Shown here: in pieces, positions 7,488-14,837 of the stretch
How positions within the stretch are numbered: position 1 is the first letter of the stretch
How the letters are laid out: every line of letters starts with the position of its first letter
From: Endomicrobium sp.
GTDB taxonomy: Bacteria > Elusimicrobiota > Endomicrobiia > Endomicrobiales > Endomicrobiaceae
DNA: 39,307 nt
Assembly: GCA_031289585.1 (NCBI GenBank)
Contig: JAITPF010000008.1
Location: 1 to 39,307, forward strand
Direction: 5' to 3'
Made by a program: the position numbers and the translations under genes
The notes under the pieces: generated by a model
What the model was told of the DNA's origin: nothing
Database searches by the model: none
Seen by the model: the letters and a program-made list of their open reading frames with translations, nothing else

Positions 7488-8699
7488 ATGATTATGAAAT
7501 TTTTTTCAAAAAAACCTCTGATATTTTATACATTAATTTTTTGTTTTGTTTTAGTTACTATAGCCGTTACTATAATTATTATAAAAAAACCTTCAAACAT
7601 TAAACAACCTCTCGCCCAAGACAATCTTCCTAATATTGAGAAAATAATTATAAAAAAGGGCGATATTTTTGCTTTGACGTTAAACGACACAAAACTTTCA
7701 GCAAAAGATTCAAGTGATATCATCAAAGAACTTAAAAAGGTTGTAAATATCAATAGGTGTATGCCTGGAGATTTTTATGAAATACTTTATGATTTCAAAA
7801 CTGGAGAATGGACAGATTTTTGCTACTATCCATCAGGTGCTTCGTATTATTCAATAACTAAATCTTCCGACAATGTTATAAAAGTCGAAAAAAAAGAGTT
7901 TGAAATAATATTATCTGAATTTAAAGAGCAAGGAACCATAACTTCTTCCTTATGGACAGCAATGTCATCTCAAAACATATCACCTGGCATAATACTCTCT
8001 TTTGCAGATATATTTGCATGGCAAATAGACTTTCTTACAGACACTAAACAAGGTGATGCCTTTAAAGTTATATATGAAATAAAACAAATAAGTAAAAACA
8101 ATGCAATTTTATCATCAAAAATTATTGCAGCACAATACAAAACATCTTCAAAAACCTATAATGCATTTTACTTTAAAACAAAAAATGCTGGAAATGGATA
8201 TTTTGATGAGAATGGAAAATCAGTAAAAAGTGCATTTTTAAAAGCACCTCTTCAATTTAGAAGAATAAGTTCATCCTTTACAACAAGTAGAATTCACCCT
8301 ATATTAAAATATGCAAGACCACATTTGGGCATAGATTATGCTGCTCCCAGTGGTACACCTGTATCTTCTATCGGTGATGGAATGGTGACAAAAGCACACT
8401 ATAGTGGAGGTTTTGGCAATTTAGTTATTATAAAACATTCAAACGGTTATGAAACTTATTACGGACATCTATCAAAATACGCAAAAGGAATAAGAAAAGG
8501 TGCTAGAGTAAATCAAGGACAGGTTATAGGTTATGTAGGAATGACAGGACTTGCCACGGGTCCACACTTAGATTTTAGAATAAAACTCAACGGCAAATTT
8601 TTTAATTTCCTTACAATGAAACAACCGCCTACAACAAAATTAACAGGAGAAAATAAAAAAGAGTTTGGAGAACAAACACAAAATCTTCTTGATTTTTGA
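7488..8699 (+). CDS. M23-family peptidoglycan endopeptidase, membrane-anchored
   Basis: A 403-residue protein with an N-terminal signal anchor (about 10-32), an OapA/Csd3-like central region (about 45-260), and a C-terminal lysostaphin-type M23 domain (about 265-385). M23 enzymes are zinc peptidases that cut peptide cross-links of peptidoglycan. The first motif is intact (HLGIDYA, with ligands His and Asp), as is the catalytic-region YGHLS. In the third motif the usual GPHLHF is GPHLDF: the second His, normally a zinc ligand, is Asp. Asp can bind zinc, so activity remains possible. The start may be 7488 or 7494 (ATG-ATT-ATG); neither has a ribosome site. Confidence 0.85.
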   Translation: MIMKFFSKKPLIFYTLIFCFVLVTIAVTIIIIKKPSNIKQPLAQDNLPNIEKIIIKKGDIFALTLNDTKLSAKDSSDIIKELKKVVNINRCMPGDFYEILYDFKTGEWTDFCYYPSGASYYSITKSSDNVIKVEKKEFEIILSEFKEQGTITSSLWTAMSSQNISPGIILSFADIFAWQIDFLTDTKQGDAFKVIYEIKQISKNNAILSSKIIAAQYKTSSKTYNAFYFKTKNAGNGYFDENGKSVKSAFLKAPLQFRRISSSFTTSRIHPILKYARPHLGIDYAAPSGTPVSSIGDGMVTKAHYSGGFGNLVIIKHSNGYETYYGHLSKYAKGIRKGARVNQGQVIGYVGMTGLATGPHLDFRIKLNGKFFNFLTMKQPPTTKLTGENKKEFGEQTQNLLDF

Positions 8700-8751
8700 T
8701 TAAAATTATATTTGCATCATCAAAAAAAATGATTTTGTATGCTTTTACAAT

Positions 8752-10329
8752 CTATTTTCTCAATCTTACAGTAGAGAATTGAAAAGGTTTTATAGAAAGA
8801 ATTTCTGCTTTAGTTTTAATACTTTGATTTAAGAAATCAATTATAGTTTTTTTACCATCAACATCACAGACAGCTATAGATTGATACCCCCAATTAACAG
8901 GATTTCCTCTTATATATTTCTGCGATATTAAAACAGAATTATCATTAACTGGCAAATTTGAAACAATCGAAGCCCAATCCGAAGAATATTTATATAAAAC
9001 TGCTTTATCTTTATATATTCTCAAAGCATATTCCCACCCTGATTCCGTTGTAAAAAATCCATTTATGCCAGCAAGTAGAGATGTGGAACCTGTACCATTA
9101 ATGTTATTTAAATCTATATATAAATCTACAAAGGAGACACTTTCATTCCACTTTCCATCTTCAAAAGAAAAACTTAATTTTATGCCACCATCTTGAGAAA
9201 CAATTTTTATTAAATTTAATAACCCTTTATTATATATTGCAACTCCATTTATAATACTTTCAACAATAGTCTGCCCACTTAAAACAGGAATATCTTTTCT
9301 CTCTCTTTTGGCTTCATATATAAAATTATTCAAATTTTTACTTTTAGTCTCTTTAGCACTATTCAAAAGGCGATGAATATTCCCGTAAGCAACATCAAAC
9401 ATTCTTTTCCCATAAGTCTCATCCGCAGATACAGCACTCAACAAATCCCAACTACAAAGATAAACTAATTCACTCCGGGCATTATTATAAGCATATTCTT
9501 TAAAATTGTTAAAGTCTGCATAATTATTAATCAAATTTGCCACGCAATAGAGCTTTTCCATCACCACAGCATCTAAAACAATTTGTTTAAAATATATGTT
9601 TTTATGTTGAAGTAAATCTTTTTTAACTTCAGATATATATGAAGGTGTTGCAGGTTTTATGTTGCTATTATTAAAAAGATTTATAAGATATTCCATAAAT
9701 TTACTGTTTTGCAGATGTTTTTTTGTAAGCAAAACAGGCATAATATTCTCGCGTTTTGTCTTAAGCCAATTCATAATATCTTCTTGATTATAAGGAAAGT
9801 CTTTATAAAGCGAAAATACAGTAATACCATCAATATAGTAAGCACCTGGAATATTCCCTTCAGCATTGTCAGCATTAATCCACGACAGATTTAATCCTGT
9901 AAAATAATAAAGTATATTGTGCGATATTTCGGCATGATTTAAAAAGATACCGAATTCTTCTCTATTTGTATTGTTTGCAAAATCAGCTAAATTCGTTGAA
10001 ATATATTCTTCAAAAACACCTCGTTTTTTTGATTTTATCCCAGAAAGCATTGCAAGTACAGGCAAAACAGTCTCAGGGTTAAAGGAAACAGCTGGCTCTA
10101 TTTTCCCATACGAAACAAGCTCTTCCAAATTTTTAGGAACACCTGTTATGGAATTTATAGGAACATTCACACAAAAATACTTTGATAAAAGCATTTTATC
10201 AATAGTACTCTGAGAAATTACTGAACTTTCAGCAAAAAAAACTATGTATCTACTTCCATCACCAAAAGCAACAGAAACAGAAACTGAAAGTGTAACAAAT
10301 AATACAAAAATATAGATAAGTTTTTTCAT
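8752..10329 (-). CDS. secreted protein, possible GH57/glucodextranase-like architecture
   Basis: About 525 residues. The first about 23 residues after the ATG at 10329 are a typical signal peptide (MKKLIYIFVLF...AFG); ATGs at 10350 and 10335 would extend it, and none has a clear ribosome site. The C-terminal about 130 residues contain 'WNESVSFVDLYIDLNNINGTG' and 'GWEYALRIYKDKAVLYK', reminiscent of the glucodextranase-type carbohydrate-binding domain found at the end of GH57 amylopullulanases. The N-terminal 'GKIEPAVSFNPETVLPVLAML' and 'HAEISHNILYYFTGL' recall GH57 or deacetylase barrels, but I cannot identify catalytic residues, so it may be a divergent or inactive hydrolase. It is convergent with the M23 gene. 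Confidence 0.55.
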   Translation of the reverse strand: MKKLIYIFVLFVTLSVSVSVAFGDGSRYIVFFAESSVISQSTIDKMLLSKYFCVNVPINSITGVPKNLEELVSYGKIEPAVSFNPETVLPVLAMLSGIKSKKRGVFEEYISTNLADFANNTNREEFGIFLNHAEISHNILYYFTGLNLSWINADNAEGNIPGAYYIDGITVFSLYKDFPYNQEDIMNWLKTKRENIMPVLLTKKHLQNSKFMEYLINLFNNSNIKPATPSYISEVKKDLLQHKNIYFKQIVLDAVVMEKLYCVANLINNYADFNNFKEYAYNNARSELVYLCSWDLLSAVSADETYGKRMFDVAYGNIHRLLNSAKETKSKNLNNFIYEAKRERKDIPVLSGQTIVESIINGVAIYNKGLLNLIKIVSQDGGIKLSFSFEDGKWNESVSFVDLYIDLNNINGTGSTSLLAGINGFFTTESGWEYALRIYKDKAVLYKYSSDWASIVSNLPVNDNSVLISQKYIRGNPVNWGYQSIAVCDVDGKKTIIDFLNQSIKTKAEILSIKPFQFSTVRLRK

Positions 10330-10482
10330 AAACATATTTATATTGTACATTATATGACTTAAAAGTTAAAATTGAGATTACATTAGGGTTAAAATAATAC
10401 TTTACACATAACTTCTGGCCCCCTCCACTTACACAACAAATTTATATGTCAAACAGTAATTAATTTGCGATTCCTCCAAACT

Positions 10483-10853
10483 GAGAGAGTAAAATACGCA
10501 AGTAAGAAGACAAAAGCGGCAAAGAGTCTAATAATGAGTTGTTGTGTTTAGAGGGATGTCAAAAGGAAGTGTAAAATCTATTAGATACGACAAAGGACCT
10601 GAAAATGCATGGGATAACGAGATAAAAAGATTTTAGGGATAAGGTTTTATTTTTGTCGGCCGTATTATGTTGGGAGAAAGGTAGTGTTGAAAACACTAAT
10701 GGTCTTAGAAGGCGTTTTTTACCTAAAGGTACAAATTTTGTGACAATCAAATTGCGCGAATAGGATTTTGGTTAAATAACAGACCAAGAAAAAGCCTTAA
10801 TTATTTTACGCCTCAGAATATTTTTAATTCTTCTGTTGCATTACCAACTTGAA
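10483..10853 (+). pseudogene. IS30-family transposase remnant (C-terminal part)
   Basis: No single frame is open, but three frames read in succession give the IS30 DDE-domain order. First an 'ERVKYASKKTKAAKSLI' segment, then 'VKSIRYDKGPENAW' (second-Asp region of the catalytic core), then 'FCRPYYVGRK', 'ENTNGLRRRFLPKGTNF' (catalytic Glu region) and 'LNNRPRKSLNYFTPQNIF' followed by a stop at 10851-10853. The N-terminal helix-turn-helix part is missing. At least three indels or stops break it. No terminal inverted repeats were found, so the insertion is old. Confidence 0.75.
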
Positions 10854-10874
10854 TTCACCAATTTAATAAAATTA

Positions 10875-10904
10875 TTGACAAGGATTGTTAATTTCAAGTA
10901 AAAT
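10875..10904 (+). promoter_or_regulatory. sigma70 promoter of the DUF4015 gene
   Basis: A consensus -35 TTGACA (10875-10880), an 18-bp spacer and TAAAAT (10899-10904). The expected start is near 10911, about 7 nt before the ATG at 10918, leaving no room for a Shine-Dalgarno. Confidence 0.65.
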
Positions 10905-10917
10905 AGTTAAATTATTT

Positions 10918-12186
10918 ATGAAAAAACAGAAACTTATTTTTTTTACTTCTTTGGTTTTTATTATTATAGGGATAGGGTGTGCAAATTCTGCAACAAATTC
11001 TAGAATGATAATATTGGAATCCCCTCAAGAGGATCTGTCTAGTACAGATATAGCCGCTACAACTGTATTAACTGATGATATAAAAACAGAAAAAAAAGCA
11101 AAAGAGAAATACGTACGAGGCATACATCTTTCTGCATGGGTAAGTGGTTCTGAAAAATATAGGAACGTTGCAGCAGCACTGTTTAATAATACAGAGTTAA
11201 ATACTGCTGTAATAGATATTAAAGAATATGAAGGAGAAGTTTATATTGACGGTATAAAGATTGTAAATTTGAATGATGCTTACGTGAAAGCAATTCCTAA
11301 TCTTGAAAAATATATTGCAGATTTAAAAGAAAAAGGCGTTTACACCATAGCAAGAATTGTTGTTTTCAGAGACAATACAATGACAAGAAAAAACCCTGAA
11401 CTTGCAGTAAAAAATCCTGACGGCACTATTTGGGTAGATAGAAAAGGTGTTGCGTGGCTTGACCCTTATAATAAGAATTCTTGGGATTATAACCTGCAGA
11501 TAGCACAAAGAGCAGTGAATATAGGTTTTGAAGAAATACAATTTGATTACATACGTTTTCCCTCTGATGGTAATACAAAAAACTGTTGTTACAGTAAACC
11601 TCATTCTACAGTGGAAGCTTCAAAAGCTTTAGTAGGTTTCTTAAAAGAAGCTAATAAACGCCTTAAAGCTAAAGATAAAGATGCAAAAATATCTATTGAC
11701 GTTTTTGGTTTAACAACAACAGCATCAGATGACATGGGAATAGGACAAAAGATAGTTGAAATGACACAGTGGGTTGATTATGTAAGTCCTATGGTTTATC
11801 CATCGCATTACGAAAAATGGAATTACGGTATTGTAGAGCCCAATAAAGAACCTTATAAAATTGTTTATTATGCATTAGAAGGTGCATTAAAAAGAATACC
11901 AAATGAAAAACTTCGTCCATGGCTTCAAGATTTTAGTCTTGGATATAAATATGGAAAGAATGAAGTAAGAGCGCAAGTACAGGCTTGCTATGATAATAAA
12001 GTAGGTAGCTGGCTATTATGGAATCCTAGATGTATTTATACAAAAGATGCACTAAAAGGACAAGAAGATGAAAACACTTATCAACAAAGTGATCCACCAA
12101 CGCCTGAGATGCTAAAAACTGAAAAATCTAAACAACCCATAGAAGAGAAAACAGAACAATCAACTGCTACGGGCTTACGTCCGTAA
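10918..12186 (+). CDS. DUF4015 putative glycoside hydrolase, exported
   Basis: About 422 residues with an N-terminal signal sequence; a Cys after 'IIIGIG' could be lipidated, but the lipobox is poor. The main domain (about 70-385) is the DUF4015 (PF13200) TIM-barrel family. Evidence is 'VRGIHLSAW', 'TAVIDIKEYEGEV', 'GFEEIQFDYIRFPSDG' with acidic residues at the end of a strand as in retaining hydrolases, 'ISIDVFGLT', 'VDYVSPMVYPSHY' and 'GSWLLWNP'. Substrate unknown. I prefer the ATG at 10918 over the in-frame TTG at 10885 because the promoter lies between them. The last residues (TATGLRP and stop) are encoded by a dispersed repeat (12161-12193), so the natural C-terminus may have been replaced. 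Confidence 0.85.
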   Translation: MKKQKLIFFTSLVFIIIGIGCANSATNSRMIILESPQEDLSSTDIAATTVLTDDIKTEKKAKEKYVRGIHLSAWVSGSEKYRNVAAALFNNTELNTAVIDIKEYEGEVYIDGIKIVNLNDAYVKAIPNLEKYIADLKEKGVYTIARIVVFRDNTMTRKNPELAVKNPDGTIWVDRKGVAWLDPYNKNSWDYNLQIAQRAVNIGFEEIQFDYIRFPSDGNTKNCCYSKPHSTVEASKALVGFLKEANKRLKAKDKDAKISIDVFGLTTTASDDMGIGQKIVEMTQWVDYVSPMVYPSHYEKWNYGIVEPNKEPYKIVYYALEGALKRIPNEKLRPWLQDFSLGYKYGKNEVRAQVQACYDNKVGSWLLWNPRCIYTKDALKGQEDENTYQQSDPPTPEMLKTEKSKQPIEEKTEQSTATGLRP

Positions 12187-12193
12187 CTTGGAA
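12161..12193 (+). repeat. GGGCTTACG hairpin repeat, copy A
   Basis: CAACTGCTAC-GGGCTTACGT-CCGTAACTTGG, with ACGG/CCGT arms forming a small stem. It is shared with 12404-12434, 33631-33664 and (inverted) 35461-35485. It overlaps the 3' end of the DUF4015 gene and supplies its stop codon. Confidence 0.75.
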
Positions 12194-12403
12194 TCAGCTT
12201 TGCAAGCTCCCCTTGTCCCACCTCTTCTTTTTCCTGATATTTTACATATCCCTTTATCTCTTCTTCCAAAACCTTATATCTGTATTTGCTTATCCCTAAC
12301 TATATATGATATTGGCATCTATATGCTCTGTGGACTTGTTTTCTTATTTGCATTCATCTTTTTTGTCATTCTTACACAAAAAGAAGACTTGTGAATTTGT
12401 TTC

Positions 12404-12434
12404 CTCTATGGACTTACGCACGTAGTTTCCATTT
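12404..12434 (+). repeat. GGGCTTACG hairpin repeat, copy B
   Basis: CTCTATGGACTTACG-CACGTAGTTTCCATTT. Same order and orientation as copy C at 33631-33664, with two substitutions in the core. It abuts the GTGGC(A/G)ATCT repeat that begins at 12436. Confidence 0.7.
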
Positions 12435-12435
12435 C

Positions 12436-12503
12436 GTGGCGATCTTTCTCTTTCAATGAGACAGATTGCTTCGTCAGAACTTTGTCCTCCCTCGCAATGA
12501 CGA
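12436..12503 (-). repeat. GTCATTGCGA/GTGGCAATCT dispersed repeat, copy 3
   Basis: On the minus strand it reads CGTCATTGCGAGGGAGGA..., then GACGAAGCAATCTGTC, and ends AGATCGCC-ACG. Both end blocks of the family are present, with an extra internal GCAATCT, so it may be a composite of two units. Confidence 0.7.
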
Positions 12504-12578
12504 CATTGATGCTTTGTTATTGGGTTGCGCACTGCCGAAGGCAACGAGGGCAAAACACAGCCTTTTTAAGAAGATTAA

Positions 12579-13238
12579 TCAGGTTCTTGGGTGACGAACA
12601 TCTTTGCCATGTACCATAAAAATAACATCTTCACTAATATTTGTTGCGTGATCGCCAAGTCTCTCTATGCTCTTTGCTATAAACATTAAATCAACAACTC
12701 TCTGAATGGTTTCCATATCCGAAGCTTTAACCATCAAAATTTTAAGATCATCAAAAACTCTGTTTTTTAAATTATTAACTTCATCATCTTTAGCAAGTAC
12801 AGATAATGCAAGTTCAGAATCATTTGTATTAAAAGCTCTTATACAATCCATTACCATATTTTGTACAACTTCAATCATTTTAGGAATATCGACAAGGGGG
12901 TTAAGTTCGGAGTGTTTTATTAAATCAAAAGCTTTTCTACTTATATTTACGGCCTCATCGCCCATTCTCTCCAAATCACTATTAATACGCATAGCAGAAG
13001 TTATAAATCTTAAATCAGCACCAACAGGCTGGTTTAAAGCTATGAGTTTTAAACATTTATCATCAATAACTATCTCCTGGATATTAACTTTTTTTTCAAA
13101 GCAAAATACGGTATCAGCTTGCTTTGGATCTCTTGCAACAAGTTCTTGAGTTGCAGCTTTTATCATCGCCTGAACAAGACCTGCCATGTCGAGAAGACGA
13201 TTTTGCAAATCATTCATTTCAACATCAAAATGTCGCAT
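12579..13238 (-). CDS. phoU: PhoU phosphate-transport regulator
   Basis: A 219-residue, all-helical cytosolic protein of usual PhoU length. It consists of two repeats of a three-helix bundle. The metal-binding E-x3-D pattern occurs in both: 'DLERMGDEAVNISRKA' (about 90) and 'SIERLGDHATNISEDV' (about 192). PhoU couples Pst transporter state to phosphate signalling, usually through PhoR, and restrains uptake. It is the last gene of the pst cluster, 32 bp after pstB1, with a strong AGGAGGT ribosome site. No phoB or phoR is in the window, so its signalling partner must be elsewhere or absent. Confidence 0.95.
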   Translation of the reverse strand: MRHFDVEMNDLQNRLLDMAGLVQAMIKAATQELVARDPKQADTVFCFEKKVNIQEIVIDDKCLKLIALNQPVGADLRFITSAMRINSDLERMGDEAVNISRKAFDLIKHSELNPLVDIPKMIEVVQNMVMDCIRAFNTNDSELALSVLAKDDEVNNLKNRVFDDLKILMVKASDMETIQRVVDLMFIAKSIERLGDHATNISEDVIFMVHGKDVRHPRT

Positions 13239-13270
13239 ATTTTCTACCTCCTAAAAAGACAATTTTACCT

Positions 13271-14026
13271 TTATCCAAATCTACCGGTAACATAATCTTC
13301 CGTTTCTTTTCTTGACGGATTTGTAAATATTTTTTCAGTTTTTTCGAATTCTATAAGTTCACCAAGAAGCATAAATGCCGTATCATAAGAAATTCTTGCA
13401 GCCTGCTGCATATTATGCGTTACCATTACAATTGTATATTCATCTTTTAATTGAATCATTAACTCTTCTATTCGCCGAGTCGCAACAGGATCAAGAGAAG
13501 AACAAGGCTCGTCAAGAAGAATAATATATGGTGCTACAGCAATAACTCTTGCAATACAAAGTCTTTGTTGTCGTTCTAAAGTCAAATCTAATGCCGATTT
13601 GCGCAGTTTATCTTTAATATCGTCCCATAACAAAACAGCTTTTAAGCTTTTCTCTACAGTTTCGTCTATAACGCTTTTATTTGAAGCTATTCTGTTAACT
13701 TTTAAACCAAAAGCAACGTTTTCATAAATTGAAATCGGAAAAGGGTTTGGTCTTTGAAAAACCATTCCCACATTTCTTCTTAAAACATCAACATCCATTT
13801 CAGTATCGTAAATATTTTTACCAGAAATGTTAATCTCGCCGCTTGTATGCGCACCTTCTATTGTATCGTTTATTCTGTTTATTGACCTTAAAAGCGTTGA
13901 CTTTCCACAGCCTGACGGACCTATCATAGCTGTAATTCTTTTTTCTTTAATATTAATGTTAATATTTTTGAGTGCGTGGAAATTTGTGTAATATAAATTG
14001 AAATTTTTTACTGATATTTTTGACAT
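13271..14026 (-). CDS. pstB: PstB-like phosphate ABC ATPase, signature-degenerate subunit (PstB1)
   Basis: A 251-residue PstB-family ATPase of the phosphate importer. Present: A-loop Tyr ('LYYTNFHAL', 11-19), Walker [10 protein letters not shown] (36-44), Q-loop Gln91 ('[11 protein letters not shown]'), Walker B 'ILLDEP' with Glu173, D-loop SSLD (176-179) and H-loop His204 ('VTHN'). The ABC signature is lost: LSGGQ is replaced by LTLER (148-152), although the flanking QQRLCIAR is perfectly conserved. The start at 14026 (MSKIS) has GGAG in front; the longer ATG/GTG extension is poor. It lies 58 bp after a second pstB whose signature is intact but whose Q- and H-loops are not, so the two probably form an asymmetric heterodimer. 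Confidence 0.92.
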   Translation of the reverse strand: MSKISVKNFNLYYTNFHALKNININIKEKRITAMIGPSGCGKSTLLRSINRINDTIEGAHTSGEINISGKNIYDTEMDVDVLRRNVGMVFQRPNPFPISIYENVAFGLKVNRIASNKSVIDETVEKSLKAVLLWDDIKDKLRKSALDLTLERQQRLCIARVIAVAPYIILLDEPCSSLDPVATRRIEELMIQLKDEYTIVMVTHNMQQAARISYDTAFMLLGELIEFEKTEKIFTNPSRKETEDYVTGRFG

Positions 14027-14084
14027 TTTGTCTCCAAAACAATTAAATAAAACAAAAATCACAACCACAAATTATCGTTTCCTA

Positions 14085-14837
14085 CTAACCAAATCGACCC
14101 GTTATGTAATCTTCCGTCTGTCTTTCTTTAGGCGAAATAAATAATTTATCGGTTTTATCGATTTCTATAAGGTTGCCCATAAGAAAAAATGCCGTTCTAT
14201 CGCCAACACGGGATGCTTGTTTTACATTGTTTGTAACAAGTACTATAGTATATTTTTGTTTAAGCTCAATCATTGATTCCTCAACTTTTGCTGTAGATAT
14301 AGGATCAAGTCCCGAGCAAGGTTCATCAAACAAAATAACCTCTGGATTAATTGCAAGAATTCTTGCAATACAAAGTCTTTGCTGTTGTCCACCAGACATT
14401 TTCATTGCAGATGAATCTAATCTATCTTTAACTTCATTCCATAAAGAAGCATCTCTCAAAGCCTGCTCAACTATAGCATCTTGTTCCGATTTTTTTAAAA
14501 TAAGACCTAACCGTTTTGGTGCATAGATAATATTTTCATATATGCTCATAGGAAGTGGTATAGGCATAGCAAAAAGCATACCAACACGTTTTCTTAAATT
14601 TTCCATATTCATATTAAAAATATTATCATTGTCAAGATAAACTTCACCTTTTCGCAAATAAGTTACATCTAAATCATTCATCCTATTTAGAGTCCTCAAA
14701 AATGTAGTCTTCCCGCTATTTGCTGGGCCTATAATGCTTAGAATTTCATTTTGGATAACATTAATATTTAATGAATCCAATACACATTTTTTATTGTAAC
14801 AACAACTTAAATTTTCAACTTTAATTTTATCTACCAT
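14085..14837 (-). CDS. pstB: PstB-like phosphate ABC ATPase, Q/H-loop-degenerate subunit (PstB2)
   Basis: A 250-residue PstB-family ATPase. Present: A-loop Tyr14, Walker A GPANSGKT (37-44), signature MSGGQ (147-151) in '[13 protein letters not shown]', Walker B 'ILFDEP' with Glu172 and D-loop SGLD (175-178). Two catalytic positions are replaced: the Q-loop Gln is Ala90 ('GMLFAMPIPLP' where PstB has GMVFQKPNPFP), and the H-loop His is Asn203 ('VTNNVKQASR' where PstB has VTHN). Its ATG overlaps the stop of pstA by 7 bp. Both PstBs end in the same 'TEDYxTGRFG' tail, which suggests an ancient duplication. Alone this subunit should hydrolyse ATP poorly; with PstB1 it can donate an intact signature. 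Confidence 0.92.
   Translation of the reverse strand: MVDKIKVENLSCCYNKKCVLDSLNINVIQNEILSIIGPANSGKTTFLRTLNRMNDLDVTYLRKGEVYLDNDNIFNMNMENLRKRVGMLFAMPIPLPMSIYENIIYAPKRLGLILKKSEQDAIVEQALRDASLWNEVKDRLDSSAMKMSGGQQQRLCIARILAINPEVILFDEPCSGLDPISTAKVEESMIELKQKYTIVLVTNNVKQASRVGDRTAFFLMGNLIEIDKTDKLFISPKERQTEDYITGRFG

Larger units (their letters stand above)
12187..12578. other. intergenic region of repeats between DUF4015 gene and phoU
   Basis: About 390 bp with no gene I can support. It contains a second copy of the GGGCTTACG repeat directly followed by an inverted copy of the GTCATTGCGA/GTGGCAATCT family. 12195-12400 shows nothing recognisable. 12505-12578 contains a short complementary pair (GTTGC...GCAAC) but no T-tract. 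Confidence 0.5.

Noticed and set aside
8700-8751. Bidirectional terminator between the convergent M23 and GH57-like genes
   Set aside because: Only short interrupted complementarity (GCAT/ATGC, ATCA/TGAT) with no proper stem.
12706-13149. 147-codon plus-strand frame inside phoU
   Set aside because: Antisense shadow of a clearly conserved gene; no start signals.
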